Shown here: piece by piece, positions 32,109-39,501 of the stretch | Layout of the letters: each line of letters starts with the position of its first letter | Position numbering within the stretch: the first letter of the stretch is position 1 | Assembly (NCBI GenBank): GCA_022791575.1 | Contig: JAAVZI010000018.1 | Coordinates: forward strand, 1-43,414 | DNA from: Lachnospiraceae bacterium | GTDB taxonomy: Bacteria > Bacillota > Clostridia > Lachnospirales > Lachnospiraceae | Direction: 5' to 3' | Length of the DNA: 43,414 nt | Notes under the pieces: model-generated | What the model was told of the DNA's origin: nothing | The model's database searches: none | Seen by the model: the letters and a program-made list of their open reading frames with translations, nothing else | Made by a program: the position numbers and the translations under genes

Positions 32109-32137
32109 TTGACATAGGATGAATTATATGTTATAAA
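32109..32137 (+). promoter_or_regulatory. Promoter of the NiCo riboswitch operon
   Basis: TTGACA, a 17-bp spacer and TATAAA. The start site would lie about 105 nt before the riboswitch. Confidence 0.7.
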
Positions 32138-32250
32138 TGTTGTTAATATCCATTAAGAAACTATATGGCTGTATTTTCCATAAAACTCGTTGCACTGCAT
32201 GAAAACACATACCGAAACATATGTTCGAATGTGCCATAACTACAGTACAA

Positions 32251-32337
32251 ACTGAGCAGGCAGTATCTGTGTATGCAGATATGAGCCGGGCCGCCGTGAG
32301 CGGCAGCAGATGATAGATTAGACATCTGCGGGACAGT
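32251..32337 (+). ncRNA. NiCo (czcD) riboswitch
   Basis: The order ACTGAGCAGGCA, GAGCCGGGCCGC, GAGCGGCAGCAGATG, ACATCTGCGGGACAGT matches the czcD/NiCo motif known from clostridia. It has four stems meeting at a junction with the conserved GAGCAGGCA, GCCGGGC, GCGGCA and GCGGGACAG strands. It should bind nickel or cobalt (and perhaps iron) ions. An exporter of the CDF family is the next gene, the known genetic context. Confidence 0.93.
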
Positions 32338-32372
32338 ATACTACTTGTTTATTGTTCTGCAGGTGTCTTTTT
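32320..32372 (+). terminator. Expression-platform terminator of the NiCo riboswitch
   Basis: AGACATCTGC (32320-32329, the last riboswitch stem) can instead pair with GCAGGTGTCT (32359-32368), followed by TTTTTG. Metal binding would hold the first strand in the aptamer and let transcription continue into the exporter. Confidence 0.85.
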
Positions 32373-32447
32373 GTGTATTTGGGAGAGGCTATGGTATAAG
32401 AGGTTTTCCAGCTTGGATGTAATGACATTGGATTGGGAGGAAATATT

Positions 32448-33359
32448 ATGGAGGAAAGAAGCAAAGATTTTAATAAGACAGATGAAAAACAAGAAGCAAT
32501 GTATGTATCCCGAGTTAGTATTGCAGTGAACATGCTGTTATCCGTGTTTAAGCTGGTTGCTGGAATTATCGGTCACTCCGGCGCCATGATTTCTGATGCG
32601 GTGCATTCGGCATCGGATGTATTTAGTACCGTGGTTGTAATGATTGGGGTTAGTGCTGCCAATAAGAAAGCAGATAAGGATCATCCTTATGGCCATGAGC
32701 GGATGGAATGTGTAGCGGCAATTGTTCTGGCAGTGGTATTGTTGGGAACGGGCATTATGATTGGTGCAGATGGTATAGGAAAGATTATGGATGGAAAGTA
32801 TGAAAGTCTGAAGGTTCCAGGTATACTGGCACTGGCGGCGGCTCTGATTTCCATTGCTGTGAAAGAATGGATGTACTGGTTTACCATAAGGACTGCAAAG
32901 CGGATACAGTCGGATGCCTTAAGGGCCGATGCCTGGCATCACCGTTCGGATGCCTTGTCTTCCGTGGGTGCTTTGGTTGGTATTGGCGGGGCAAGACTTG
33001 GATTTCCTATTATGGATTCGGTTGCCTGTCTGGTTATTTGTGTCTTTATTGTTAAGGCAGCTGTTGATATTTTCATGGATGCTGTAAATAAAATGGTAGA
33101 TAAAGCCTGCGACGATCAGACTATGGAGGAAATGCGCCGTTTAATCAGCAGGCAGGAGGGAGTCTTAGGAGTCAATGCTCTGCAGACGCGTATGTTTGGT
33201 TCGAAAATCTATGTGGACGCAGAAATTGAGGCGGATGGAGAACTTCCGCTGACACAGGCGCATCAGATCGCGGAACTGGTTCATGATGTGATTGAGGCAC
33301 ATTTCCCAAGGGTCAAACATTGTATGGTACATGTGAATCCGGAGGGAGAAGGGCACTAA
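32448..33359 (+). CDS. CDF-family divalent cation exporter
   Basis: The 303-aa product is a cation diffusion facilitator with six predicted membrane helices. The metal site residues are SDAVHSASD (helix 2) and WHHRSDAL (helix 5), and a C-terminal cytoplasmic domain (MFGSKIYVDAEIEADGELPL near residue 240) ends HVNPEGEGH. It exchanges Zn, Co, Ni, Fe or Mn for protons at the cytoplasmic membrane. The Ni/Co-sensing riboswitch upstream makes cobalt or nickel export the most probable. ATG 32448 has GGGAGG 7 nt upstream; the in-frame TTG at 32433 lies before that site and is not used. Confidence 0.93.
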   Translation: MEERSKDFNKTDEKQEAMYVSRVSIAVNMLLSVFKLVAGIIGHSGAMISDAVHSASDVFSTVVVMIGVSAANKKADKDHPYGHERMECVAAIVLAVVLLGTGIMIGADGIGKIMDGKYESLKVPGILALAAALISIAVKEWMYWFTIRTAKRIQSDALRADAWHHRSDALSSVGALVGIGGARLGFPIMDSVACLVICVFIVKAAVDIFMDAVNKMVDKACDDQTMEEMRRLISRQEGVLGVNALQTRMFGSKIYVDAEIEADGELPLTQAHQIAELVHDVIEAHFPRVKHCMVHVNPEGEGH

Positions 33360-33380
33360 AGGTATAGCGGGAGGAAGTTT

Positions 33381-34019
33381 ATGTCGTATTTTCCATTTTT
33401 TATCGATCTGCAGGGGCAGCAGGGGCTAATTGTTGGCGGAGGCACTGTGGCATTTCGTAAGGTGCAGGCATTATTGGAATTTGGGGTGCAGCTTACAGTG
33501 GTGTCCCTAGAATTTAGCAAAGCCTTACAGGAATTGGCAGATGAACAGGGGCAGGCAGAGATTACACTACAGAAGCGTACCTTTCAGGAATCGGACCTGG
33601 ATGGCCAATTATTTGTTATAGCAGCGACAAGTGATGAAGAATTAAACCATCGGATTGCCCAGCTATGCCGCGAACGTCAGATTCTTGTTAATGTGGTGGA
33701 TCAGAAAAAAGATTGTTCCTTTTATTTCCCAGCTCTGGTGAAACGAGAAGAAATCGTTATCGGAATCAGCAGCGGCGGCAGAAGTCCAGCACTGTCGCGC
33801 AGACTCCGGCAGAAAGCGGAAACGCTGATTCCTGATTATTATCAAGATTTGAATAATCAGCTTGGGAGGCTGCGTGAGCGGGTACTGGAGGATATTGCAG
33901 AGGAGGACTCAAGAAAAAGGTGTCTGGAGGAGCTGCTGCAGGAAGGAGAGCGGCGGCAGGGAATCATCCCAGAGGAAACAGCAGAACAGATTATTTGTCA
34001 TTACAGAAGGGCTACCTGA
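33381..34019 (+). CDS. Precorrin-2 dehydrogenase / siroheme synthase N-terminal type
   Basis: The 212-aa product has a Rossmann start FFIDLQGQQGLIVGGGTVAF with GGGTVAFRKVQ. It continues with VVDQKKDCSFYFPALVKREE and GISSGGRSPALSRRLRQK, all typical of the CysG N-terminal / Met8p / SirC family. It oxidises precorrin-2 to sirohydrochlorin with NAD and may insert metal. It starts 21 nt after the exporter stop codon with no terminator between, so the NiCo riboswitch should also control it. The substrate-making enzyme (CobA) is in the fusion gene 5.5 kb downstream. Confidence 0.88.
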   Translation: MSYFPFFIDLQGQQGLIVGGGTVAFRKVQALLEFGVQLTVVSLEFSKALQELADEQGQAEITLQKRTFQESDLDGQLFVIAATSDEELNHRIAQLCRERQILVNVVDQKKDCSFYFPALVKREEIVIGISSGGRSPALSRRLRQKAETLIPDYYQDLNNQLGRLRERVLEDIAEEDSRKRCLEELLQEGERRQGIIPEETAEQIICHYRRAT

Positions 34020-34044
34020 TTTTATATAGGGTAGTCCATTTTTT
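34009..34044 (+). terminator. Terminator overlapping the precorrin-2 dehydrogenase stop codon
   Basis: GGGCTACC (34009-34016) and GGTAGTCC (34030-34037) pair with one wobble, followed by ATTTTTTAC. Confidence 0.75.
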
Positions 34045-34123
34045 ACACTCTTTTCCTATCTGCAAATAAAAACATACAGGTACTTTTGTAAAAAAGAAGT
34101 ACAGGTATAGGAATTTAGAAGAT

Positions 34124-34227
34124 CATAAAGCCAGTTTCTGGTTTTTATGGCAAATAGATGTTGACTTTTGAAACTGTCGGGTCTATAATACAAATAATTC
34201 ATATATATTCGATAGGAAATATATGAA
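34124..34227 (+). promoter_or_regulatory. cysK promoter region with operator-like repeat
   Basis: A hairpin (CATAAAGCCAG with CTGGTTTTTATG, 34124-34149) precedes TTGACT (34161-34166), a 17-bp spacer and TATAAT (34184-34189). Downstream of the start site a 9-bp inverted repeat TTCATATAT / ATATATGAA (34198-34227) spans 30 bp, a likely operator. The Rrf2 regulator encoded downstream is the obvious candidate to bind it; that is inference. Confidence 0.65.
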
Positions 34228-34273
34228 ATAAATAGTGACTGTAAATAAATGTATGAATTTCAGGAGGTTAAAT

Positions 34274-35209
34274 ATGGCAGGTATATATAAGAGCACAGCA
34301 GATTTAATTGGAAATACTCCCTTAATCGAAGTATCAAATATAGAAAAAAGCCAGAATGTTCAGGCAGTGATTCTGGCAAAATTAGAATATCTCAATCCAG
34401 CTGGAAGTGTAAAAGACAGGATAGCTAAAGCGATGATCGAAGATGCAGAAAAAAAGGGGCGGCTAAAAGAAAACTCCGTAATCATAGAGCCGACTTCCGG
34501 CAATACCGGGATCGGGCTTGCAGCGATAGCTGCCTCCCGCGGATATCGTATGATTCTGACTATGCCGGATACAATGAGTGTAGAGCGTAGAAATATTCTA
34601 AAGGCATATGGTGCAGAAATCGTGCTGACACCGGGAAGCCAGGGAATGAAAGGAGCCATTGACAAAGCAAAAGAGCTGGCGGCCAATACAGAGAACAGCT
34701 TTATTCCCGGTCAGTTTGAGAATCCAGCCAATCCACAGGTTCATCGAGAGACGACCGGACCGGAACTCTGGAGGGATACCAATGGAACCATCGATTATTT
34801 TGTCGCAGGGGTCGGTACTGGAGGAACGATAACCGGTGTGGGAGAATACTTAAAGTCCCAGAACCCGAATGTGCGAGTGATTGCCGTAGAGCCTGCAGAT
34901 TCACCAGTGTTGTCAAAAGGCAGTGCAGGTCCGCATAAAATTCAGGGAATTGGAGCTGGTTTTGTTCCTAAGACATTGAATACCACTATTTACGACGAGA
35001 TTATAACCGTGGAGAATGAAGAGGCATTTGAGGCAGGTAAGTTAATGGCCGTACAAGAGGGCATATTAGTTGGAATATCCTCCGGTGCTGCACTGCATGC
35101 TGCTATTCAGCTTGCAAAACGTCCAGAAAATAAGGGGAAGACGATAACAGTACTTTTGCCAGACAGCGGTGACCGTTACTATTCAACACCATTATTTACA
35201 CAGGTCTGA
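34274..35209 (+). CDS. cysK: Cysteine synthase (O-acetylserine sulfhydrylase)
   Basis: The 311-aa product has the PLP Lys in [11 protein letters not shown] (about residue 43), [12 protein letters not shown] for phosphate binding and the C-terminal [10 protein letters not shown] and [14 protein letters not shown]. It makes cysteine from O-acetylserine and sulfide. ATG 34274 has AGGAGG 6 nt upstream; the longer frame from 34235 lacks a site. It is followed by the Rrf2 regulator and nifS, tying it to sulfur and Fe-S supply. No serine acetyltransferase (cysE) is in the window. Confidence 0.95.
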   Translation: MAGIYKSTADLIGNTPLIEVSNIEKSQNVQAVILAKLEYLNPAGSVKDRIAKAMIEDAEKKGRLKENSVIIEPTSGNTGIGLAAIAASRGYRMILTMPDTMSVERRNILKAYGAEIVLTPGSQGMKGAIDKAKELAANTENSFIPGQFENPANPQVHRETTGPELWRDTNGTIDYFVAGVGTGGTITGVGEYLKSQNPNVRVIAVEPADSPVLSKGSAGPHKIQGIGAGFVPKTLNTTIYDEIITVENEEAFEAGKLMAVQEGILVGISSGAALHAAIQLAKRPENKGKTITVLLPDSGDRYYSTPLFTQV

Positions 35210-35309
35210 AAAGAACCATGAAAATGAACCAATTAATATTCTGTGTAAAATTCTCCGATATTTAACCATCACAGTAATAGAACAGATCAAATATAAGGAG
35301 CAGTGACAT

Positions 35310-35744
35310 ATGAAAATTTCTACAAAAGGCCGTTATGCACTAAGAATGATGGTGGATATTGCATTAAACAGTTCTGGTGAAATGATAAGAATTAAAGAAA
35401 TAGCCCAAAGGCAGGGCATTTCTGAAAAATATATGGAACAGATTATTGCTATATTGAAAAAGGCCGGATATGTGAAGAGCCTTCGGGGAGCTCAGGGCGG
35501 ATATCGGCTTGCAGGCGAGCCGAGCGATTATACGGTTGGTATGATTCTTCGGCTTACAGAAGGAAATATGGCACCGGTTGCCTGCTTGGAGGATGAAATC
35601 AATCAATGTAAAATGGCAGACAGCTGTGTCAGTGTCCGTCTGTGGCAAATGCTTAATGGAGCGGTAAAAGAAGTCATAGACCATGTTACGCTTCAGGATA
35701 TGGTGGATTGGGAGCTGGAACGACGCAAAGAAGAGGAAATATAG
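35310..35744 (+). CDS. Rrf2-family regulator, IscR-like with cluster Cys
   Basis: The 144-aa product opens MKISTKGRYALRMMVDIA and has the winged-helix motif IAQRQGISEKYMEQIIAILK and SLRGAQGGYRLA. Cys92, Cys100 and Cys106 stand near the positions of the three 2Fe-2S ligands of IscR (92, 98, 104). So it is probably an Fe-S or cysteine-status sensor and not a CymR, which lacks them. It lies between cysK and nifS. TAAGGAG is its ribosome site. Confidence 0.88.
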   Translation: MKISTKGRYALRMMVDIALNSSGEMIRIKEIAQRQGISEKYMEQIIAILKKAGYVKSLRGAQGGYRLAGEPSDYTVGMILRLTEGNMAPVACLEDEINQCKMADSCVSVRLWQMLNGAVKEVIDHVTLQDMVDWELERRKEEEI

Positions 35745-35781
35745 CATTTATACTACAGTATTCTTTTCCGTATTCATAATC

Positions 35782-35810
35782 TTGTATTTTTGTATAGAAT
35801 GGGATATAAT
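35782..35810 (+). promoter_or_regulatory. Promoter of the nifS operon
   Basis: TTGTAT, a 17-bp spacer and TATAAT, 47 nt before the nifS start. Confidence 0.65.
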
Positions 35811-35856
35811 AGAATACGATAGAATGTCCATATTCAATAAAAGAAAGGACGACAAA

Positions 35857-37050
35857 ATGAGTCAATTAATATATCTGGACAATGCGGCTACTACCAAAGT
35901 CAGACCAGAAGTACTGCAGGCAATGCAGCCGTATTTTACGGAAATCTACAGCAATCCTTCCAGCGTTTACAGCTTTGCGGGCAAGAGCACCAAAGCTGTG
36001 GAGGAAGTACGAGAGTATATCGCTTCCATGCTGGGAGTAAAGAGCAATGAAATATATTTTACTGCAGGCGGCAGTGAAAGCGATAACTGGGCTGTAAAAG
36101 GTGCTGCGGAAGCTTTGAAGAGTAAAGGAAACCATATCATTACTTCCACAATTGAACATCATGCAGTCCTTCATACCTGTCAGTATTTAGAGAAAAACGG
36201 ATATGAAGTGACTTATCTGGATGTGGATGAAAATGGAAAAGTCAGCCTGGAAGCTCTAGAAGCAGCAATCAGACCAGAGACCATTTTAATTACAATTATG
36301 GCGGCGAATAATGAGATTGGAACCATGGAACCTGTGGCAGAGATCGGAGCTATCGCCAAAAAACATGGAGTTTTATTTCATACCGATGCAGTCCAGGCAT
36401 TTGGTCATATGCCATTACCTGTGCAGGAGATGAATCTGGACATGCTGAGTGCCAGTGCCCATAAGTTTAATGGCCCCAAGGGTACGGGCTTTTTGTATAT
36501 TCGAAATGGAATCAAGTTGGGGGCCTATATGCACGGTGGGGCACAGGAGAGAAAGCGTCGTGCTGGCACTCTGAATGTTCCGGGAATTGTTGGCATGGGG
36601 GCAGCAGCACGTCTGGCAGCAGAGGAAATGGAGGAACGCCGGAAGAAAGTGATTAGTCTTCGAGAGCATTTAATCGAACGCATATTAAAGGAGATTCCAT
36701 ATTCTAGGTTAAATGGCCACAGAACGGACCGGCTGGCCAATAATGCTAATTTCAGCTTTCGCTTTATAGAAGGGGAATCATTATTGATTCTGCTGGACCA
36801 GCAGGGAATCTGTGCCTCCAGCGGTTCCGCCTGTACTTCCGGTTCGCTTGACCCGTCTCATGTACTGCTGGCTATCGGCCTTCCGCATGAGATTGCACAT
36901 GGCTCTCTGCGGTTGACGCTTTCAGAAGAAACGACAAGGGAACAGATTGATTTTACAGTGGATCAGTTAAAAGACATTGTGGAAAGACTGCGAAATATGT
37001 CTCCGCTGTATGAGGATTTTTTGAAAGGAGCAGGAGCAAATGTACAGTGA
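35857..37050 (+). CDS. nifS: Cysteine desulfurase (NifS/IscS)
   Basis: The 397-aa product starts MSQLIYLDNAATTKVRPEVL and has the PLP Lys203 in SASAHKFNGPKGTG. The catalytic Cys326 lies in SSGSACTSGSLDPSHVLLAI. It removes sulfur from cysteine as a persulfide, which it passes to NifU for Fe-S clusters and to MnmA for tRNA thiolation. ATG 35857 (AAAGGAC upstream) is the start; the frame is open farther upstream to 35683 but there it overlaps the Rrf2 gene. NifU overlaps its end by 11 nt. Confidence 0.95.
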   Translation: MSQLIYLDNAATTKVRPEVLQAMQPYFTEIYSNPSSVYSFAGKSTKAVEEVREYIASMLGVKSNEIYFTAGGSESDNWAVKGAAEALKSKGNHIITSTIEHHAVLHTCQYLEKNGYEVTYLDVDENGKVSLEALEAAIRPETILITIMAANNEIGTMEPVAEIGAIAKKHGVLFHTDAVQAFGHMPLPVQEMNLDMLSASAHKFNGPKGTGFLYIRNGIKLGAYMHGGAQERKRRAGTLNVPGIVGMGAAARLAAEEMEERRKKVISLREHLIERILKEIPYSRLNGHRTDRLANNANFSFRFIEGESLLILLDQQGICASSGSACTSGSLDPSHVLLAIGLPHEIAHGSLRLTLSEETTREQIDFTVDQLKDIVERLRNMSPLYEDFLKGAGANVQ

Positions 37051-37483
37051 AAAGGTCATGGATCATTTTAATAATCCAAGAAATGTAGGCGAGATTGAGA
37101 ATGCAAGCGGAGTAGGAACCGTCGGTAATGCTAAATGCGGCGATATTATGCGTATTTATCTGGATGTTGATGAAGACACGAAAGTGATTAAAGAATGTAA
37201 ATTCAAGACCTTTGGCTGCGGTGCCGCTGTGGCAACCAGCAGTATGGCAACCGAGCTGGTAAAGGGTAAGACCATTTATGAGGCTCTTCAAGTAACGAAT
37301 AAGGCGGTTATGGAGGCGTTGGACGGCTTGCCGCCGGTAAAGGTGCATTGTTCCCTGCTGGCAGAGGAAGCCATACATGCAGCTCTATGGGACTATGCAC
37401 AGAAACATCATATCGTGATAGAAGGTCTGGAAAAGCCCAAAGAGGATATCCATGAGGATGAAGAAGAGGAAGAATATGAGTAA
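37040..37483 (+). CDS. nifU: Fe-S cluster scaffold (NifU/IscU N-terminal type)
   Basis: The 147-aa product has the three scaffold Cys33 (AKCGD, with Asp35), Cys60 (FGCGAA) and Cys104 (VKVHCSLL). It begins [20 protein letters not shown], the usual IscU start. A Glu/Asp-rich tail closes the protein. It assembles 2Fe-2S or 4Fe-4S clusters with sulfur from NifS. Its end overlaps the mnmA start by 8 nt. Confidence 0.95.
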   Translation: MYSEKVMDHFNNPRNVGEIENASGVGTVGNAKCGDIMRIYLDVDEDTKVIKECKFKTFGCGAAVATSSMATELVKGKTIYEALQVTNKAVMEALDGLPPVKVHCSLLAEEAIHAALWDYAQKHHIVIEGLEKPKEDIHEDEEEEEYE

Positions 37484-38549
37484 GACAGTGGTAGTAGGCA
37501 TGTCGGGAGGCGTCGACTCTTCTGTAGCAGCTTGGCTGTTAAAAGAACAGGGGTATCATGTAATTGGAGTCACTATGCAGATCTGGCAGGAGGATGCGTC
37601 AGCAGAATACGAGGGTGGCTGCTGTGGTCTTTCCGCGGTTACAGATGCCAGGCGGGTTGCCCAGATGCTGGATATTCCTTATTATGTTATGAACTTCCGT
37701 CAGCAGTTTAAGCAACATGTGATGGATTATTTTGCAGAGGAATATCGGAAAGGACGAACACCAAATCCCTGTATCGCATGTAATCGGTATGTAAAATGGG
37801 AAGCGCTGCTGCACAGGAGTATGGAGATTGGCGCAGATTATATAGCAACAGGCCACTATGCCAGAATTCAGCAACTGGAAAATGGCCGTTATGTTCTTGG
37901 CAAATCGGCAACAGCCGATAAGGACCAGACGTATGCGCTCTACAGCCTGACGCAGGAGCAGCTTTCTCGAACACTGATGCCGGTAGGGGATTATACCAAG
38001 CAGGAGATCAGGCAAATGGCCGCGGATATCGGCCTAAATGTAGCAGATAAGCCAGACAGCCAGGAGATTTGTTTTATCCCGGATAAGGATTATGCCAGAT
38101 ATATTAAGCGGCAAAGTGGCAGAGAACTTCCGGGAGAGGGAAACTTTGTGGATCAGGATGGAAATGTAGTCGGTCGACATAAGGGCATTATTCATTATAC
38201 GATCGGGCAGCGAAAAGGGCTGAATCTTTCCCTGGGAAAGCCCGTATTTGTAACAGAGATCCGGCCGGAGAGCAACGTGGTAGTGATTGGCAGCAATCAA
38301 GATTGTTTTACAAATGCTCTGACTGCTAAACAGATTAATTATATGGCAGAGGAACACATGCCAGACAGCTTTCGAGCCATTGCAAAGATTCGATATGCAC
38401 ATTCAGGAGCAGAGGGGCTGGTAGAACGTGTTAGTAAAGATACTGTCAAAGTAACTTTCGACGAACCGCAGAGAGCCATTACTCCAGGGCAGGCAGTGGT
38501 ATTCTATCAAGATGATTTCGTGCTGGGTGGCGGTGTGATTGAAAAATAA
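37476..38549 (+). CDS. mnmA: tRNA-specific 2-thiouridylase
   Basis: The 357-aa product has the PP-loop GMSGGVDSS (residues 8-16), catalytic Cys99 (TPNPCIACN; Cys102 also present) and Cys199 in [16 protein letters not shown] lies near residue 125. It makes 2-thiouridine at the wobble base of Lys, Glu and Gln tRNAs with sulfur from a desulfurase, here the nifS two genes upstream. ATG 37476 lies in the acidic end of nifU, with GAGGAA as ribosome site. Confidence 0.95.
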   Translation: MSKTVVVGMSGGVDSSVAAWLLKEQGYHVIGVTMQIWQEDASAEYEGGCCGLSAVTDARRVAQMLDIPYYVMNFRQQFKQHVMDYFAEEYRKGRTPNPCIACNRYVKWEALLHRSMEIGADYIATGHYARIQQLENGRYVLGKSATADKDQTYALYSLTQEQLSRTLMPVGDYTKQEIRQMAADIGLNVADKPDSQEICFIPDKDYARYIKRQSGRELPGEGNFVDQDGNVVGRHKGIIHYTIGQRKGLNLSLGKPVFVTEIRPESNVVVIGSNQDCFTNALTAKQINYMAEEHMPDSFRAIAKIRYAHSGAEGLVERVSKDTVKVTFDEPQRAITPGQAVVFYQDDFVLGGGVIEK

Positions 38550-38574
38550 ACAAAAGGAAATGGAGCCAAATCAT

Positions 38575-39492
38575 ATGGATAAAAAAGTATTGATCGATAA
38601 AATTAAAAAATTAAAAGAAGAAAAAAATGCAGTTATCATGGCACATTATTATGTCGATGGAGAGGTACAGGCCGTAGCAGATTATGTTGGGGATTCTTAT
38701 TATCTAAGTAAACTGGCGACAAAGGTGGAACAGCAGACAATACTGTTCTGCGGTGTTTCCTTTATGGGAGAGAGTGCTAAGATTCTTAATCCTGAGAAAA
38801 CAGTGGTTATGGCAGATGAACTTGCAGACTGTCCGATGGCGCATATGGTAGAAATTAAAAAGATCGAGGAAATTAGAGAGAAATATAAAGATGCAGCTGT
38901 AGTCTGTTATGTCAATTCCACAGCAGAAATCAAGGCGCATTCAGACGTCTGTGTTACTTCATCAAATGCGCTTCGTGTTGTAAAAGCACTGCCAAACAAG
39001 CAGATCTTTTTCATACCAGACAATAATCTGGGACGATATGTGGCCAAACAACTGCCGGAGAAGGAATTCATTTTCCATGACGGGTTCTGCCATGTACATA
39101 AAAGCATTGGGAAAGAAAAGGTGCTTAAGGCAAAAGAATTACATAAAGATGCGCTGGTATTGACCCATCCCGAATGTACAGAGGATGTACTGGAGATATC
39201 AGATTTTATTGGCAGTACATCTGAAATCATTGATTATGCAACAGAAAGTGACTGTCAGGAGTTTATTATCTGTACCGAAACGGGTGTGTTATATGAACTA
39301 AAACAAAAGAATCCAGATAAGAAGTTCTATCCCGTCAGTCCCAGCCAGTGCTGTCCAGATATGAAGAGGATTACATTAGAAAGGCTGGCAGAAGCGTTAG
39401 AATATATGGAACCGGAAAAAGAGCTGCCGGAAGAGATTCGCAGCCAGGCATATACCCCACTGGCTAGAATGCTGGAGCTGGCTGCCCAATAG
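38575..39492 (+). CDS. nadA: Quinolinate synthase
   Basis: The 305-aa product has MAHYYVDGEVQAVADYVGDS near residue 22 and the three Cys that hold the 4Fe-4S cluster (Cys59 in FCGVSFMGESA, HPECTEDV and SPSQCCPDM). It condenses iminoaspartate with dihydroxyacetone phosphate to quinolinate, the first ring of NAD. ATG 38575 has GGAG 9 nt upstream; the frame opens at a TTG 38539. nadB and nadC, its usual neighbours, are not in the window. Its need for a cluster fits its place after nifSU. Confidence 0.95.
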   Translation: MDKKVLIDKIKKLKEEKNAVIMAHYYVDGEVQAVADYVGDSYYLSKLATKVEQQTILFCGVSFMGESAKILNPEKTVVMADELADCPMAHMVEIKKIEEIREKYKDAAVVCYVNSTAEIKAHSDVCVTSSNALRVVKALPNKQIFFIPDNNLGRYVAKQLPEKEFIFHDGFCHVHKSIGKEKVLKAKELHKDALVLTHPECTEDVLEISDFIGSTSEIIDYATESDCQEFIICTETGVLYELKQKNPDKKFYPVSPSQCCPDMKRITLERLAEALEYMEPEKELPEEIRSQAYTPLARMLELAAQ

Positions 39493-39501
39493 GAGATAGA
39501 G

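Noticed and set aside
32213-32231. Second LexA-like box (ACATATGTTCG) before the NiCo riboswitch
   Set aside because: The left half is AAAC instead of GAAC, and the site lies far downstream of the promoter, inside the leader; chance match is likely.
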